From Novipirellula caenicola (lineage in GTDB: Bacteria > Planctomycetota > Planctomycetia > Pirellulales > Pirellulaceae): a stretch of 64,000 nucleotides of DNA. Each line of letters begins with the position of its first letter. The stretch's first letter is position 1. The position numbers were made by a program, and so were the translations under genes. Where the stretch lies: assembly GCF_039545035.1 (NCBI RefSeq), contig NZ_BAABRO010000002.1:806001-870000 (forward strand), written 5' to 3'. Positions 9,659-17,473 of the stretch are shown here, one piece after another. The notes beneath the pieces were generated by a model. The model worked only from the letters and a program-made list of their open reading frames with translations, did no database searches and was not told the DNA's origin.

Positions 9659-9697
9659 CGCGGCTCAGGTTGCCGGGGGCCGTTGGCTGCGATCGAC

Positions 9698-12600
9698 TTA
9701 GCTGCAGCCCATGCTGTTGCCACAGTTGTGACAGAGGTAGCAGTTGCCGTTGCGAACCGTGATCGAGCCACAGTTGTCACACGAGGGAGCGTCGATTTGG
9801 AAGCGAGCAAACTGCTGCTCCTGGGACGCCGCAGTCGTTTCGGTTTGCGTGTGTCCGTTGCCATTGGTGGCCCCGGAATCTTGCAGACTTGCCAAAAACG
9901 TCGCTCGTTCGACAATCGCCACTGCGGCTCCGGCGTCTTCTTTCAACTCCTGCGTTGCCCGATTCGGCGATGCGACAACGGGACCGTTCCCGTTGCTGGT
10001 CGTGTCGCCCGCTTCGCTTGTGACCGCCGATGGTGAATAGTCACCGTGACCACTCATGAAGGTCAATCCCAACCATCGGGCGATGTAATCGACGACACTC
10101 TTGGCGATACGAATGTCCTTGTTGCTGGTCATCCCCATCGGCTCGAACCGAGTGTGGCTGAACTTGTTCACCAGTACTTCGAGTGGCACACCGTATTGCA
10201 GTGCGATCGAAAGCGCGGTGCCGAAGCTGTCCATGATGCCGCCGATCGTGGATCCCTCTTTGGCCATCGTGATGAAGATCTCGCCAGGGCGTCCATCGGG
10301 ATACAAACCAACGCACAAGTAGCCTTCGTGACCAGCGATGCTGAACTTGTGGGTCAAGCTTTGGCGGGTGTCTTGCAAACGCTCGCGACGCGGTTTGAAG
10401 ACGACTTTTTCGATCGTTTTGGTGATCGTGGTTGCCGCTTCCGCGGCTCCCTTTTCGTCGCTCTTCTTGGTGTTCAGCGGCTGCGACTGCTTGCTGCCGT
10501 CGCGATAGATCGCGATGGCTTTGAGTCCCAGTTCCCAGCCCCAGAAATACGCGTCCGCGATGTCTTTGGCCGTGACGTCCGTCGGCATGTTGACGGTCTT
10601 GCTGATCGCACCGGATAGGAAAGGCTGAGCCGCCGCCATCATCGTGACGTGAGCCTGCCATGCGATGCTGCGAACGCCGCCGTTGGGTTTGAACGCACAA
10701 TCAAACACTTTCAAGTGTTCCGGATCCAGATCCGGAGCCCCTTCGATCGTGTCGTTTTCATCGATGAAGGCCAAAATGCCTTCGATTTGAGCTTCGTCAT
10801 AACCGAGTTTTTCCAGTCCGTAGCGAACCGTTTGGTTGACGATCTTTAGCATGCCGCCACCGGCCAACTGCTTGTATTTGACCAAGGCGATATCGGGTTC
10901 GATTCCGGTCGTGTCACAATCCATCATGAAGCTGATCGTGCCGGTCGGAGCGAGCACGGTGGCTTGCGCGTTGCGGAAGCCGTACTTCTCGCCGATTTTG
11001 AGCACTTGGTCCCAAAGTTCACGGGCGGCTTCTTTGAGCTCAGGTGGACCATCGTCGTGAATCTGGTCACACGCCTCGCGGTGCATCCGCATGACGCCAA
11101 GCATCGGTTCTTGGTTGGACGCGTAGCCTTCGAATGGTCCGACAACCCCCGCGATTTCGGCACTGGTGCGATTGGCTTCGCCGTGCAGCAGTGCGGTCAA
11201 CGATCCACACAAACCGCGTGCCGCGTCCGAATCGTAGGCCAAGCCCGACGTCATGATCACGCTGCCGAGGTTCGAATAACCGAGTCCGAGAGGACGATAT
11301 TTGTGGCTATTGCGAGCGATCGGCTCGGTCGGGTAGCTGGCGTGGTCGACCAAGATTTCTTGAGCGATGAAGAACAATCGCGAAGCCGCTCGGAAACGCT
11401 CGACGTTGAACGTACCGTCGGTCTTGCTGACGAACTTCATCAAGTTGATCGAAGCCAGGTTACATGCGGTGTCATCCAGGAACATGTATTCCGAGCATGG
11501 GTTGCTGGCGTTGATCGCGCCGCTATTCGGGCAGGTGTGCCACTTATTGATCGTGGTGTCGTACTGAACGCCTGGATCGCCACAGTGCCATGCACATTCG
11601 GCCATCTTGTTCAGCAGTTCACGCGCATCGTACTCGGGTGGGGTGTCGGTGACCTTGTCGCTAACCCAGCGGGTTTGCCAACGCTTGTTGTCGCGAACCG
11701 ATTCCATGAAATCGTCGGTCACACGAACCGAAAGGTTGGCGTTTTGGAAGCAAACGCTGCCGTAGGCTTCGCCGTTGAAATTCGACTCGTAGCCTTCGCG
11801 GATCAACGCGTGAGCTTTCTTTTCTTCGTTCCATTTGCACTCGACGAACTCGAGGACATCGGGATGCCAAACCTTTAGCGACTGCATTTTCGCAGCGCGA
11901 CGGGTTTTGCCGCCGCTCTTCACGACGCCCGCGATCGAGTCGTAAACTCGCATGAACGACAACGGGCCCGATGGCGTTCCGCCGCCCGAAAGTTTTTCAC
12001 GTTGCGATCGGATGGTCGACAAGTCGGTACCGGTGCCGCTGCCAAATTTGAACAGCATCGCTTCGCTGCACGCCAACCGCATGATGTCTTCCATGTTGTC
12101 ATCGACGGATTGGATGAAACATGCCGAGCCCTGAGGATATTCGTAGGGGTTTTCGGGTTGAGCGGTGTCTTGCTCGGCTTCGTTCCAGTGCCAATTGCAC
12201 TTGGATCCGACAACGTTGTATTGGGCATGCAGGCCGACGTTGAACCAGACGGGGCTGTTGAACGCACCATGCTGATGCAAGCAAAGCCAAGTCAAATCGC
12301 GATAGAAACGTTCGCCGTCTTCGGGCGAATCAAAGTATCCGTCTTCGAGTCCCCAATCGGTGATGGTCCGGGTGACGCGGTGGATCAGTTGGCGAACACT
12401 TCGCTCTCGCTCGCCTGGGTTTTTGGGGTCGCCGTAGAAGTATTTCGAAACGACGACGTTGGTGGCGAGCTGAGTCCAGCTGGCAGGGATTTCACAATCG
12501 TTCTGCTCGAACAGCGCACTGCCGCTTTCGTCTTTGATCGTCGCGCTTCGCAATTCCCAACGGGTTGTCGCAAACGGCGTCTCTCCGTCATCGGGACAAA

Positions 12601-12778
12601 AAACGGAATCGATTTTCAGCCCCTCCGAGACATCGGCACCGTTTCGCGAGCGGAGCTTTTTGCCAAACTTTGATCGCGCATACTCCACGCCGTGCTGCTC
12701 GTTGACTCGCTGCAATGCAGGGTCATTCGCGGTCGAGCTTGAGCTTTCGTGGGTGCGTTCAGATAGAACCGATGCCAT
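9698..12778 (-). CDS. nrdJ: Vitamin B12-dependent (class II) ribonucleoside-diphosphate reductase
   Basis: Makes deoxyribonucleotides with adenosylcobalamin as radical source. The 1026-residue protein carries the reductase barrel, with SACFIQSVDDNM, FKFGSGTGTDLSTIRS, GGKTRRAAKM and the catalytic NPCSE block (Asn, Cys, Glu), then VLAPTGTISFMMDCDTTGIEPD. The C-terminus ends in a CxxC pair of clusters (CDNCGS and CYLCHNCG), typical of long NrdJ proteins. ATG 12778 is chosen over an in-frame start at 12952 because AGGAG lies 10 bases upstream and the extra 58 residues are unlike the family. Two NrdR-box-like palindromes lie upstream. No class I or III reductase is visible nearby. Confidence 0.95.
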   Translation of the reverse strand: MASVLSERTHESSSSTANDPALQRVNEQHGVEYARSKFGKKLRSRNGADVSEGLKIDSVFCPDDGETPFATTRWELRSATIKDESGSALFEQNDCEIPASWTQLATNVVVSKYFYGDPKNPGERERSVRQLIHRVTRTITDWGLEDGYFDSPEDGERFYRDLTWLCLHQHGAFNSPVWFNVGLHAQYNVVGSKCNWHWNEAEQDTAQPENPYEYPQGSACFIQSVDDNMEDIMRLACSEAMLFKFGSGTGTDLSTIRSQREKLSGGGTPSGPLSFMRVYDSIAGVVKSGGKTRRAAKMQSLKVWHPDVLEFVECKWNEEKKAHALIREGYESNFNGEAYGSVCFQNANLSVRVTDDFMESVRDNKRWQTRWVSDKVTDTPPEYDARELLNKMAECAWHCGDPGVQYDTTINKWHTCPNSGAINASNPCSEYMFLDDTACNLASINLMKFVSKTDGTFNVERFRAASRLFFIAQEILVDHASYPTEPIARNSHKYRPLGLGYSNLGSVIMTSGLAYDSDAARGLCGSLTALLHGEANRTSAEIAGVVGPFEGYASNQEPMLGVMRMHREACDQIHDDGPPELKEAARELWDQVLKIGEKYGFRNAQATVLAPTGTISFMMDCDTTGIEPDIALVKYKQLAGGGMLKIVNQTVRYGLEKLGYDEAQIEGILAFIDENDTIEGAPDLDPEHLKVFDCAFKPNGGVRSIAWQAHVTMMAAAQPFLSGAISKTVNMPTDVTAKDIADAYFWGWELGLKAIAIYRDGSKQSQPLNTKKSDEKGAAEAATTITKTIEKVVFKPRRERLQDTRQSLTHKFSIAGHEGYLCVGLYPDGRPGEIFITMAKEGSTIGGIMDSFGTALSIALQYGVPLEVLVNKFSHTRFEPMGMTSNKDIRIAKSVVDYIARWLGLTFMSGHGDYSPSAVTSEAGDTTSNGNGPVVASPNRATQELKEDAGAAVAIVERATFLASLQDSGATNGNGHTQTETTAASQEQQFARFQIDAPSCDNCGSITVRNGNCYLCHNCGNSMGCS

Positions 12779-13000
12779 CGCTTTGAGACTCCTAGAGGGG
12801 TTCGTCCGTGGGGCTTGTACCGATCGCCAAGATTTTGTCGCGATCCTCGCGAAACGTCGGATACTCACCAAATTGATATGAGAAATGAACTTTTGTCGCC
12901 TACAAGAGCGTGGTGCCTGTTTTTCGTTCATCGGGGGGATTAACCGGTTCAACCCGTTATCCCAGCTCGTGACGCAGTGTCACTATAAACGTTAATGCCA

Positions 13001-13016
13001 TCACTACCCGTAGTGC
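13001..13016 (-). promoter_or_regulatory. Putative NrdR box 1
   Basis: TCACTACCCGTAGTGC contains the perfect palindrome CACTAC-CC-GTAGTG and resembles the NrdR consensus ACACWATATATWGTGT. Its centre is 32 bp from box 2, three helical turns, the usual spacing of tandem NrdR sites upstream of ribonucleotide reductase genes. Confidence 0.55.
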
Positions 13017-13032
13017 CGAATGCGGCGAAACC

Positions 13033-13048
13033 ACACTACATGTGGGCG
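13033..13048 (-). promoter_or_regulatory. Putative NrdR box 2
   Basis: ACACTACATGTGGGCG matches the left half of the NrdR consensus well and the right half less well. It forms a pair with box 1 at 32-bp centre spacing. Confidence 0.5.
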
Positions 13049-13563
13049 ACTCGCGAATCTTAGGGATTGCGAGAGGCGTGTCAAACCGAATTTTGATTGA
13101 TCGTTAAGTCATGACTGGCCAATGGTTTACAAACATCCCTTCGCAAGCCGTCGGATGCCCTTTTTGCTGGCCAAAAATCCGTAAGTGGTTTGCTGTTTAA
13201 GGTTTAGTGAATTTTGCTAGCATAAGATAAATTGATTTAGAAATCTGGTCGGAATTTGGAAAAAGATTTGCGAGCAAGGGACACTGGGGTAAATAGGCCT
13301 CGGTGCGGGCGGTCTGAGTGGCCGGCCCCAACGCCATCTACCTTGCTAACACTCCGCGACCAAATCGACCCGTGTCGCGCAAACGTCGATGGCAGGACGC
13401 TAGCACCGCACTGGATGATTTCGGGTTGCCGAAGGAGCGATTTGCTGGATCGTTTGCACCCACGGGGTGGCTGCGATTGAACGCGGTATCGCTGGGGGTA
13501 TCGCTATCGCTTTTCAGACGGCAAGATACTTTCGTACGAGTTCACTCAGCCGGGATAGGTAGG

Positions 13564-14388
13564 ATGGAAATGACGCGACGCTACGCAATTTGTAATGAAA
13601 CGTTCCAAGATTGGCCTCTCGAGCGAGCGGTGCAGTATGCCAAGGAGGCGGGATACACAGGGTGGGAGGTCGCTCCCTTTATGCTGGCCGACGACATCCG
13701 TTCGTTCGGCAAGGACCAGCGTGATGCCTATCGCGACACCGTCACCTCGGCGGGGCTCGAGATCGTCGGGTTGCATTGGTTGTTAGCCAAAACCGAAGGA
13801 TACCACCTGACCACGCCGGATGCGGAAACCCGCAAACGAACTGCGGCCTACATGAGGGATCTGGTTCAGTTGTGTGGCGATCTGGGAGGACGGTTGATGG
13901 TGTTGGGGTCGCCGCAGCAGCGGAATTTGACCGAGGGGCAAACGATGCAGCAGGCAATGGAAAATGCAGCCGAGGTGATTTCCGGATGCGTCGATTTGTT
14001 GAAAGAGCTGGACGTTAAAATTGCGTTGGAACCGCTGGGGCCTCAAGAAGGCAATTTTTTGAACACCGCTGCCGAGGCGAGGGAATTGCAAGCGATGATC
14101 GGCAGCCCGCAGGTTGGGTTGCATTTGGACGTCAAAGCGATGAGCACCGAGCCGGATCCGATCACCAAGGTGATTGAAGACAACGCGGATTGGATGATCC
14201 ATTTTCACGCAAATGACCCTAATTTGCTGGGGCCGGGGATGGGGGAAATTGATTTCCGTCCCCTTTTTGCCACGCTGGACAAGGTGGGGTATGACGGCTG
14301 GGTCAGCGTCGAAGTGTTTGACTATTCACCGGGGGTCGAGCGATTGGTCGACGAAAGCATGCAAAACATGGTCGCCGCGCAAGCGTGA
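13564..14388 (+). CDS. Sugar phosphate isomerase/epimerase-like TIM-barrel protein (AP endonuclease family 2 fold)
   Basis: A 274-residue protein with the xylose-isomerase-like barrel pattern: RAVQYAKEAGYTGWEVAPFML near the N-terminus, GLEIVGLHWLL, LGGRLMVLGSPQQRNL, VKIALEPLGPQEGNFLNT with the metal-binding Glu, then VGLHLDVKAM, MIHFHANDPN and GWVSVEVFDY with a C-terminal Glu. These are the metal-site positions of the family. ATG 13564 is chosen over the frame's first start at 13318 because the family begins here and GGATAGG lies just upstream. Substrate unknown. It stands alone, at least 270 bp from either neighbour. Confidence 0.85.
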   Translation: MEMTRRYAICNETFQDWPLERAVQYAKEAGYTGWEVAPFMLADDIRSFGKDQRDAYRDTVTSAGLEIVGLHWLLAKTEGYHLTTPDAETRKRTAAYMRDLVQLCGDLGGRLMVLGSPQQRNLTEGQTMQQAMENAAEVISGCVDLLKELDVKIALEPLGPQEGNFLNTAAEARELQAMIGSPQVGLHLDVKAMSTEPDPITKVIEDNADWMIHFHANDPNLLGPGMGEIDFRPLFATLDKVGYDGWVSVEVFDYSPGVERLVDESMQNMVAAQA

Positions 14389-14671
14389 ATTCGCGATCAT
14401 TCGTGACAGAAATCGCTAGCCATTGAGACGCAAACCACTCGTCATCAATTCAGGAACTCGCGGCGGGGCCGGAAATGGCATCCTAGCCGCGATTGCTCGA
14501 GCAATTGGGGGGATTGGTTCTGACCACGACCGGACCAGCGAAAGAACCGTTAGTCCTTCGGATCACGTGAGCGGCGGGCGAGATTGGGCAAGTTGCTCTT
14601 AGGCTGCCAATCGATCACAATGAACGCATCTTCTCTCGCTTCATCAATTCATCGCAAGGGTGCGGATCGGC

Positions 14672-15613
14672 ATGTCACAACCCACGGAGCGATCCGATCA
14701 AGAACGATCACCGAGTACGTCAGCCGAAGAGCCTGCGTCGGGTACTGCTGCCGCTGCCTTGCCCAGCGAGACTCGTCCTGCGGTCACCACAGAATCGAAC
14801 CCGATGGATGGCGGACAGTGGCGACCGGTGCGACCGGAGGAACTTTTGCGAAAAAATGCGGTTGTCGACGAGTCGCCGAGTGAGCTGCCAGACAACCCAA
14901 AATTGATTCGCCAGCGTCGCCAAGAACTCGAAGTCCATTTGCGATCGTGCCCGACAGATCAGGATGCGTTCCGCGAATTGGCAGCGATCTATCGCAAAGA
15001 AGATCGGCCGCACGAGGCCAAACGCGTGCTTACCGAAGCGGTACGCATCTTTCCCGAAGACATGTCGTTGTTGTGGGAATTGGAAGAGGCAAAGCTAGCT
15101 CGCTCGCTGCAACAATATCGCGAGGTTAGCGATTTGGCGGCGCGTTTGAAGACAAGCGAAGTCGAACGCGAGATGAAGCGAAGCCGCGAGGATTGGGCGT
15201 ATCGCCGCATCGAAGTCTGTAACGCTCGTTTGGCTCGTGATCCATCGCTGCGTCACCTGCGTTTGGTGTTAGCCGAAGCCTACATCGATTCGGACCAACA
15301 TGACAAAGCGATCAACGAGATTGATGAACTCGTGCAGTATGACGAGTTTTCACCGCAGGCTTATTTATTGAAGGGAAAGTGTTTACTCAGTCTCGGTCAG
15401 GATGTGCAAGCGATGGCAGCGCTGCGTGCTGCTGGACTTCGCCGCGCCGTCGTGGGACCGTTGCCGGTTCGATTCGCCGCGCTGAAACTGTTGTGCGAAA
15501 CCGCGGAACGACTTGGATTGGATCTGACGCTCGAGCACTACCGACGACACTTGGCGATCGTCCAACAGGACATCGCCAAACTCTCTGCCGCAGCAAAGAA
15601 GAAACACGCTTAA
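14672..15613 (+). CDS. TPR-repeat protein
   Basis: A 313-residue protein. About 70 residues of low-complexity, Ser/Thr/Glu-rich sequence precede helical repeats. TPR-like units can be read at DAFRELAAIYRKEDRPHEAKRVLTEAV (about residues 100-130), LRLVLAEAYIDSDQHDKAINEIDELV and AYLLKGKCLLSLGQDVQAMAALRAA. No signal peptide or membrane segment, so it is probably a cytoplasmic scaffold. It is the first gene of a same-strand run with the WXG100-like gene, whose start is 28 bp after this stop. ATG 14672 is preferred to a start 12 bases upstream. Confidence 0.8.
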   Translation: MSQPTERSDQERSPSTSAEEPASGTAAAALPSETRPAVTTESNPMDGGQWRPVRPEELLRKNAVVDESPSELPDNPKLIRQRRQELEVHLRSCPTDQDAFRELAAIYRKEDRPHEAKRVLTEAVRIFPEDMSLLWELEEAKLARSLQQYREVSDLAARLKTSEVEREMKRSREDWAYRRIEVCNARLARDPSLRHLRLVLAEAYIDSDQHDKAINEIDELVQYDEFSPQAYLLKGKCLLSLGQDVQAMAALRAAGLRRAVVGPLPVRFAALKLLCETAERLGLDLTLEHYRRHLAIVQQDIAKLSAAAKKKHA

Positions 15614-15641
15614 TGGTCTCTGCACTCGAAGGTCTATCGTA

Positions 15642-15911
15642 ATGAATCAAGCCGTTGTCGATCCCGAACAGTTGCGTCAATTTGCAGCGCACCTGCATCG
15701 TTTCGCTGAAGAGATGAAGCAGCGTTCGACCATGCTTGCATCTCAAATGAACCAACTCGAACAAACGTGGCGTGACGAACAACAACGCAAATTTGGCGAA
15801 GAGTTCACGACTCAGATGCGTCAAATTTCGAGATTGATCCAATCGACCGAAGAACATGTGCCTTATTTGATGCGGAAAGCAGAACAAATTGATGCCTACC
15901 TTGGACGCTAG
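15642..15911 (+). CDS. WXG100-like small helical protein
   Basis: An 89-residue all-helical protein. Two predicted helices flank a turn with LEQTWRDEQQRKFGEEF. The Trp followed by a short turn and a Phe at +7/+10 resembles the WXG100 (ESAT-6) hairpin, with W-R-D in place of W-x-G. The length fits WXG100 proteins, which are usually about 100 residues and are substrates or parts of type VII secretion. There is no EccC/EssC-type ATPase in the window, so export is not shown. It sits 28 bp after the TPR gene and about 50 bp before the coiled-coil gene, and these three are probably one operon. Confidence 0.7.
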   Translation: MNQAVVDPEQLRQFAAHLHRFAEEMKQRSTMLASQMNQLEQTWRDEQQRKFGEEFTTQMRQISRLIQSTEEHVPYLMRKAEQIDAYLGR

Positions 15912-15961
15912 CCGTTTTTGAACATTGGCGCCCCCTATTTCTCTGATCATCGGTGACAATC

Positions 15962-16456
15962 ATGTCCGCCAGTAATGTCCGCAACATCGATTCGCTTGCC
16001 GCGATGCAGGCTGGCATGGTGCGGTTGTCGGACGATTGGTCCAAGACGGTCCAGGAATTGAGGTCGATGGTCCAGCGTGCGGAAGAATATTTTTCGCAGA
16101 CTCAACCTCAGTATTGGCGGCATCAATTGCAATTGGCCGAGCGTGAGATCAACGAGGCCAAAGATGATCTCGCTCGCAAACGAGCTTCACTTCGCCCCGA
16201 AGACCGCCCGGCCGCCAGCGAGGCGGTCGCTCGTGTTCAGAAGGCCGAACGCCGGCTCCGCTATTGCGAAGACAAACGACGGCAACTTCGTTCCTGGACG
16301 ATTGAAGTGTCCAAGGTTTGCGACGACTTGCGAGGCCCGCTTGCGGATATGAATGAGCACTGCGATACGCTGCTGCCTCAAGCCGCACGCGAGCTGGGGA
16401 CGTTGATCGAACAATTGCGAATCTATGCCGAACAAGCACGGCGGAGCGATGCCTAA
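15962..16456 (+). CDS. Coiled-coil protein adjacent to WXG100-like gene
   Basis: A 164-residue protein almost entirely helical, rich in Arg, Glu, Gln and Ala, with heptad-like spacing from about residue 20 to the end (for example LQLAEREINEAKDDLARKRA, then VARVQKAERRLRYCEDKRRQL). No signal peptide or membrane segment. I do not recognise a named family. Its position directly after the WXG100-like gene suggests that the two products interact. ATG 15962 is preferred to a GTG nine bases upstream because GGTGA precedes it. Its stop (TAA at 16454-16456) begins the AAAGGAGG that precedes the next gene. Confidence 0.7.
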   Translation: MSASNVRNIDSLAAMQAGMVRLSDDWSKTVQELRSMVQRAEEYFSQTQPQYWRHQLQLAEREINEAKDDLARKRASLRPEDRPAASEAVARVQKAERRLRYCEDKRRQLRSWTIEVSKVCDDLRGPLADMNEHCDTLLPQAARELGTLIEQLRIYAEQARRSDA

Positions 16457-16492
16457 AGGAGGCAATGTATCTCAAAATTCCGGGGCCGAAAC

Positions 16493-17257
16493 GTGTTGGT
16501 GGTGGGCGACGATCTCGTCCAATCGCAATGGTGGTGCGATCGATTGTCGCAGTGGTCGCTGTCGACAATTCCCTGCGCCAGCGGCAAGACGCTGGTCCGC
16601 GAATTGCGGCGTGTCAAAGAAGCCCGAGCCGAGTACGATTTGGTGCTGCTAAGTGCGGGCGTTTTAGAGGAAATGGGGCGTGAATGGGTTCAACAAATCG
16701 AGAACGACCCAACCATCGGCAAAGTACCGGTTATCCTAGTGGCGGCTGCCGATGATAATCCTGAGCCCTCCGAACCATCCACGGATTGGATTCGGCACCG
16801 GTTGCTGAGTTCGGTTTCGATGACCGAGTTGCGTGTGGCGATTGAATCAATCCTAAATAGTAGAAAAAAGAGAGACAGCGTGTTGCCGGACAAACCAGGC
16901 ACTGATTCGGTTGATTTTGATCGTGATGCAATGTTGCAGAACACGGGTGGAGATCGTGTGTTTGTACGCAAGTTGATTGAGATGTTTCAAATTGAATCGC
17001 GTCGCCAGCTGTCGGCCATTGCCGATGCGGTCGAAGCACGCGACGGTCAGATGATCAAATCAGCGGCGCATGTGTTCAAAGGATCCGTCGCGTTGTTTGG
17101 AGCGTCTGGGTGTATCGAGGAAGTTTTGAGACTGGAGAAGATGGGCGAGCGAAACGAACTTCGTCACGTCGAAACTCAGTTCCAAGTGGTTTGCCGGATG
17201 ACTGCCGGATTGTCCAACGCGTTGAACGACTATTTGGCGGAAGAGCATACCGAATAA
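16493..17257 (+). CDS. Pseudo-receiver plus HPt domain protein
   Basis: A 254-residue protein. Residues 1-120 follow a response-regulator receiver fold: VVGDD at the start supplies the acidic pair, but the phospho-acceptor position reads LVLLSAG (Ser for Asp) and the conserved Lys position reads LLSSVSM (no Lys), so this receiver should not be phosphorylated. Residues 150-250 form an HPt helical bundle with AAHVFKGS around His193, the expected phospho-histidine. The GTG start fits the receiver fold. A strong AAAGGAGG lies 30 bases upstream and fits better with a different, out-of-frame ATG at 16465, so the start is not secure. It is followed by the receiver-kinase gene and may pass phosphate to it. 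Confidence 0.78.
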   Translation: MLVVGDDLVQSQWWCDRLSQWSLSTIPCASGKTLVRELRRVKEARAEYDLVLLSAGVLEEMGREWVQQIENDPTIGKVPVILVAAADDNPEPSEPSTDWIRHRLLSSVSMTELRVAIESILNSRKKRDSVLPDKPGTDSVDFDRDAMLQNTGGDRVFVRKLIEMFQIESRRQLSAIADAVEARDGQMIKSAAHVFKGSVALFGASGCIEEVLRLEKMGERNELRHVETQFQVVCRMTAGLSNALNDYLAEEHTE

Positions 17258-17473
17258 AACGGTAGGCATGGATTCTGCGACTCGTCCGGTGGACCTCGAA
17301 GCCGACGGCATCCGGCTAATCATGTCACCCCACCGCGCTATCGATTTGATTTCGCCGTGTCTCACTCTGCTCTTGCTCGGGGCATGTTGCGGTGGACGAC
17401 GTCTAGAACTTCGACATCGAATTCAACGAATTGCTACTGCTTGCATTGGATGGCATGCGATACAATATGCGGC

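Larger units (their letters stand above)
12779..13563. other. Divergent intergenic region between nrdJ and the isomerase gene
   Basis: 785 bp, holding the nrdJ promoter region with the two NrdR-like boxes and a perfect GTGAC-GCAGT-GTCAC inverted repeat at 12969-12983. I looked on the minus strand for the B12-box of a cobalamin riboswitch and did not find a convincing one. The sequence at 13200-13280 is AT-richer and could hold the promoter of the downstream plus-strand gene. Confidence 0.5.

Noticed and set aside
12779-13250. Cobalamin riboswitch upstream of B12-dependent nrdJ
   Set aside because: I looked for the B12-box and the conserved core on the minus strand and found no convincing match.
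15642-16456. Full type VII secretion locus
   Set aside because: There is a WXG100-like gene and a coiled-coil partner, but no FtsK/EccC ATPase, membrane channel or mycosin-type protease in the window.
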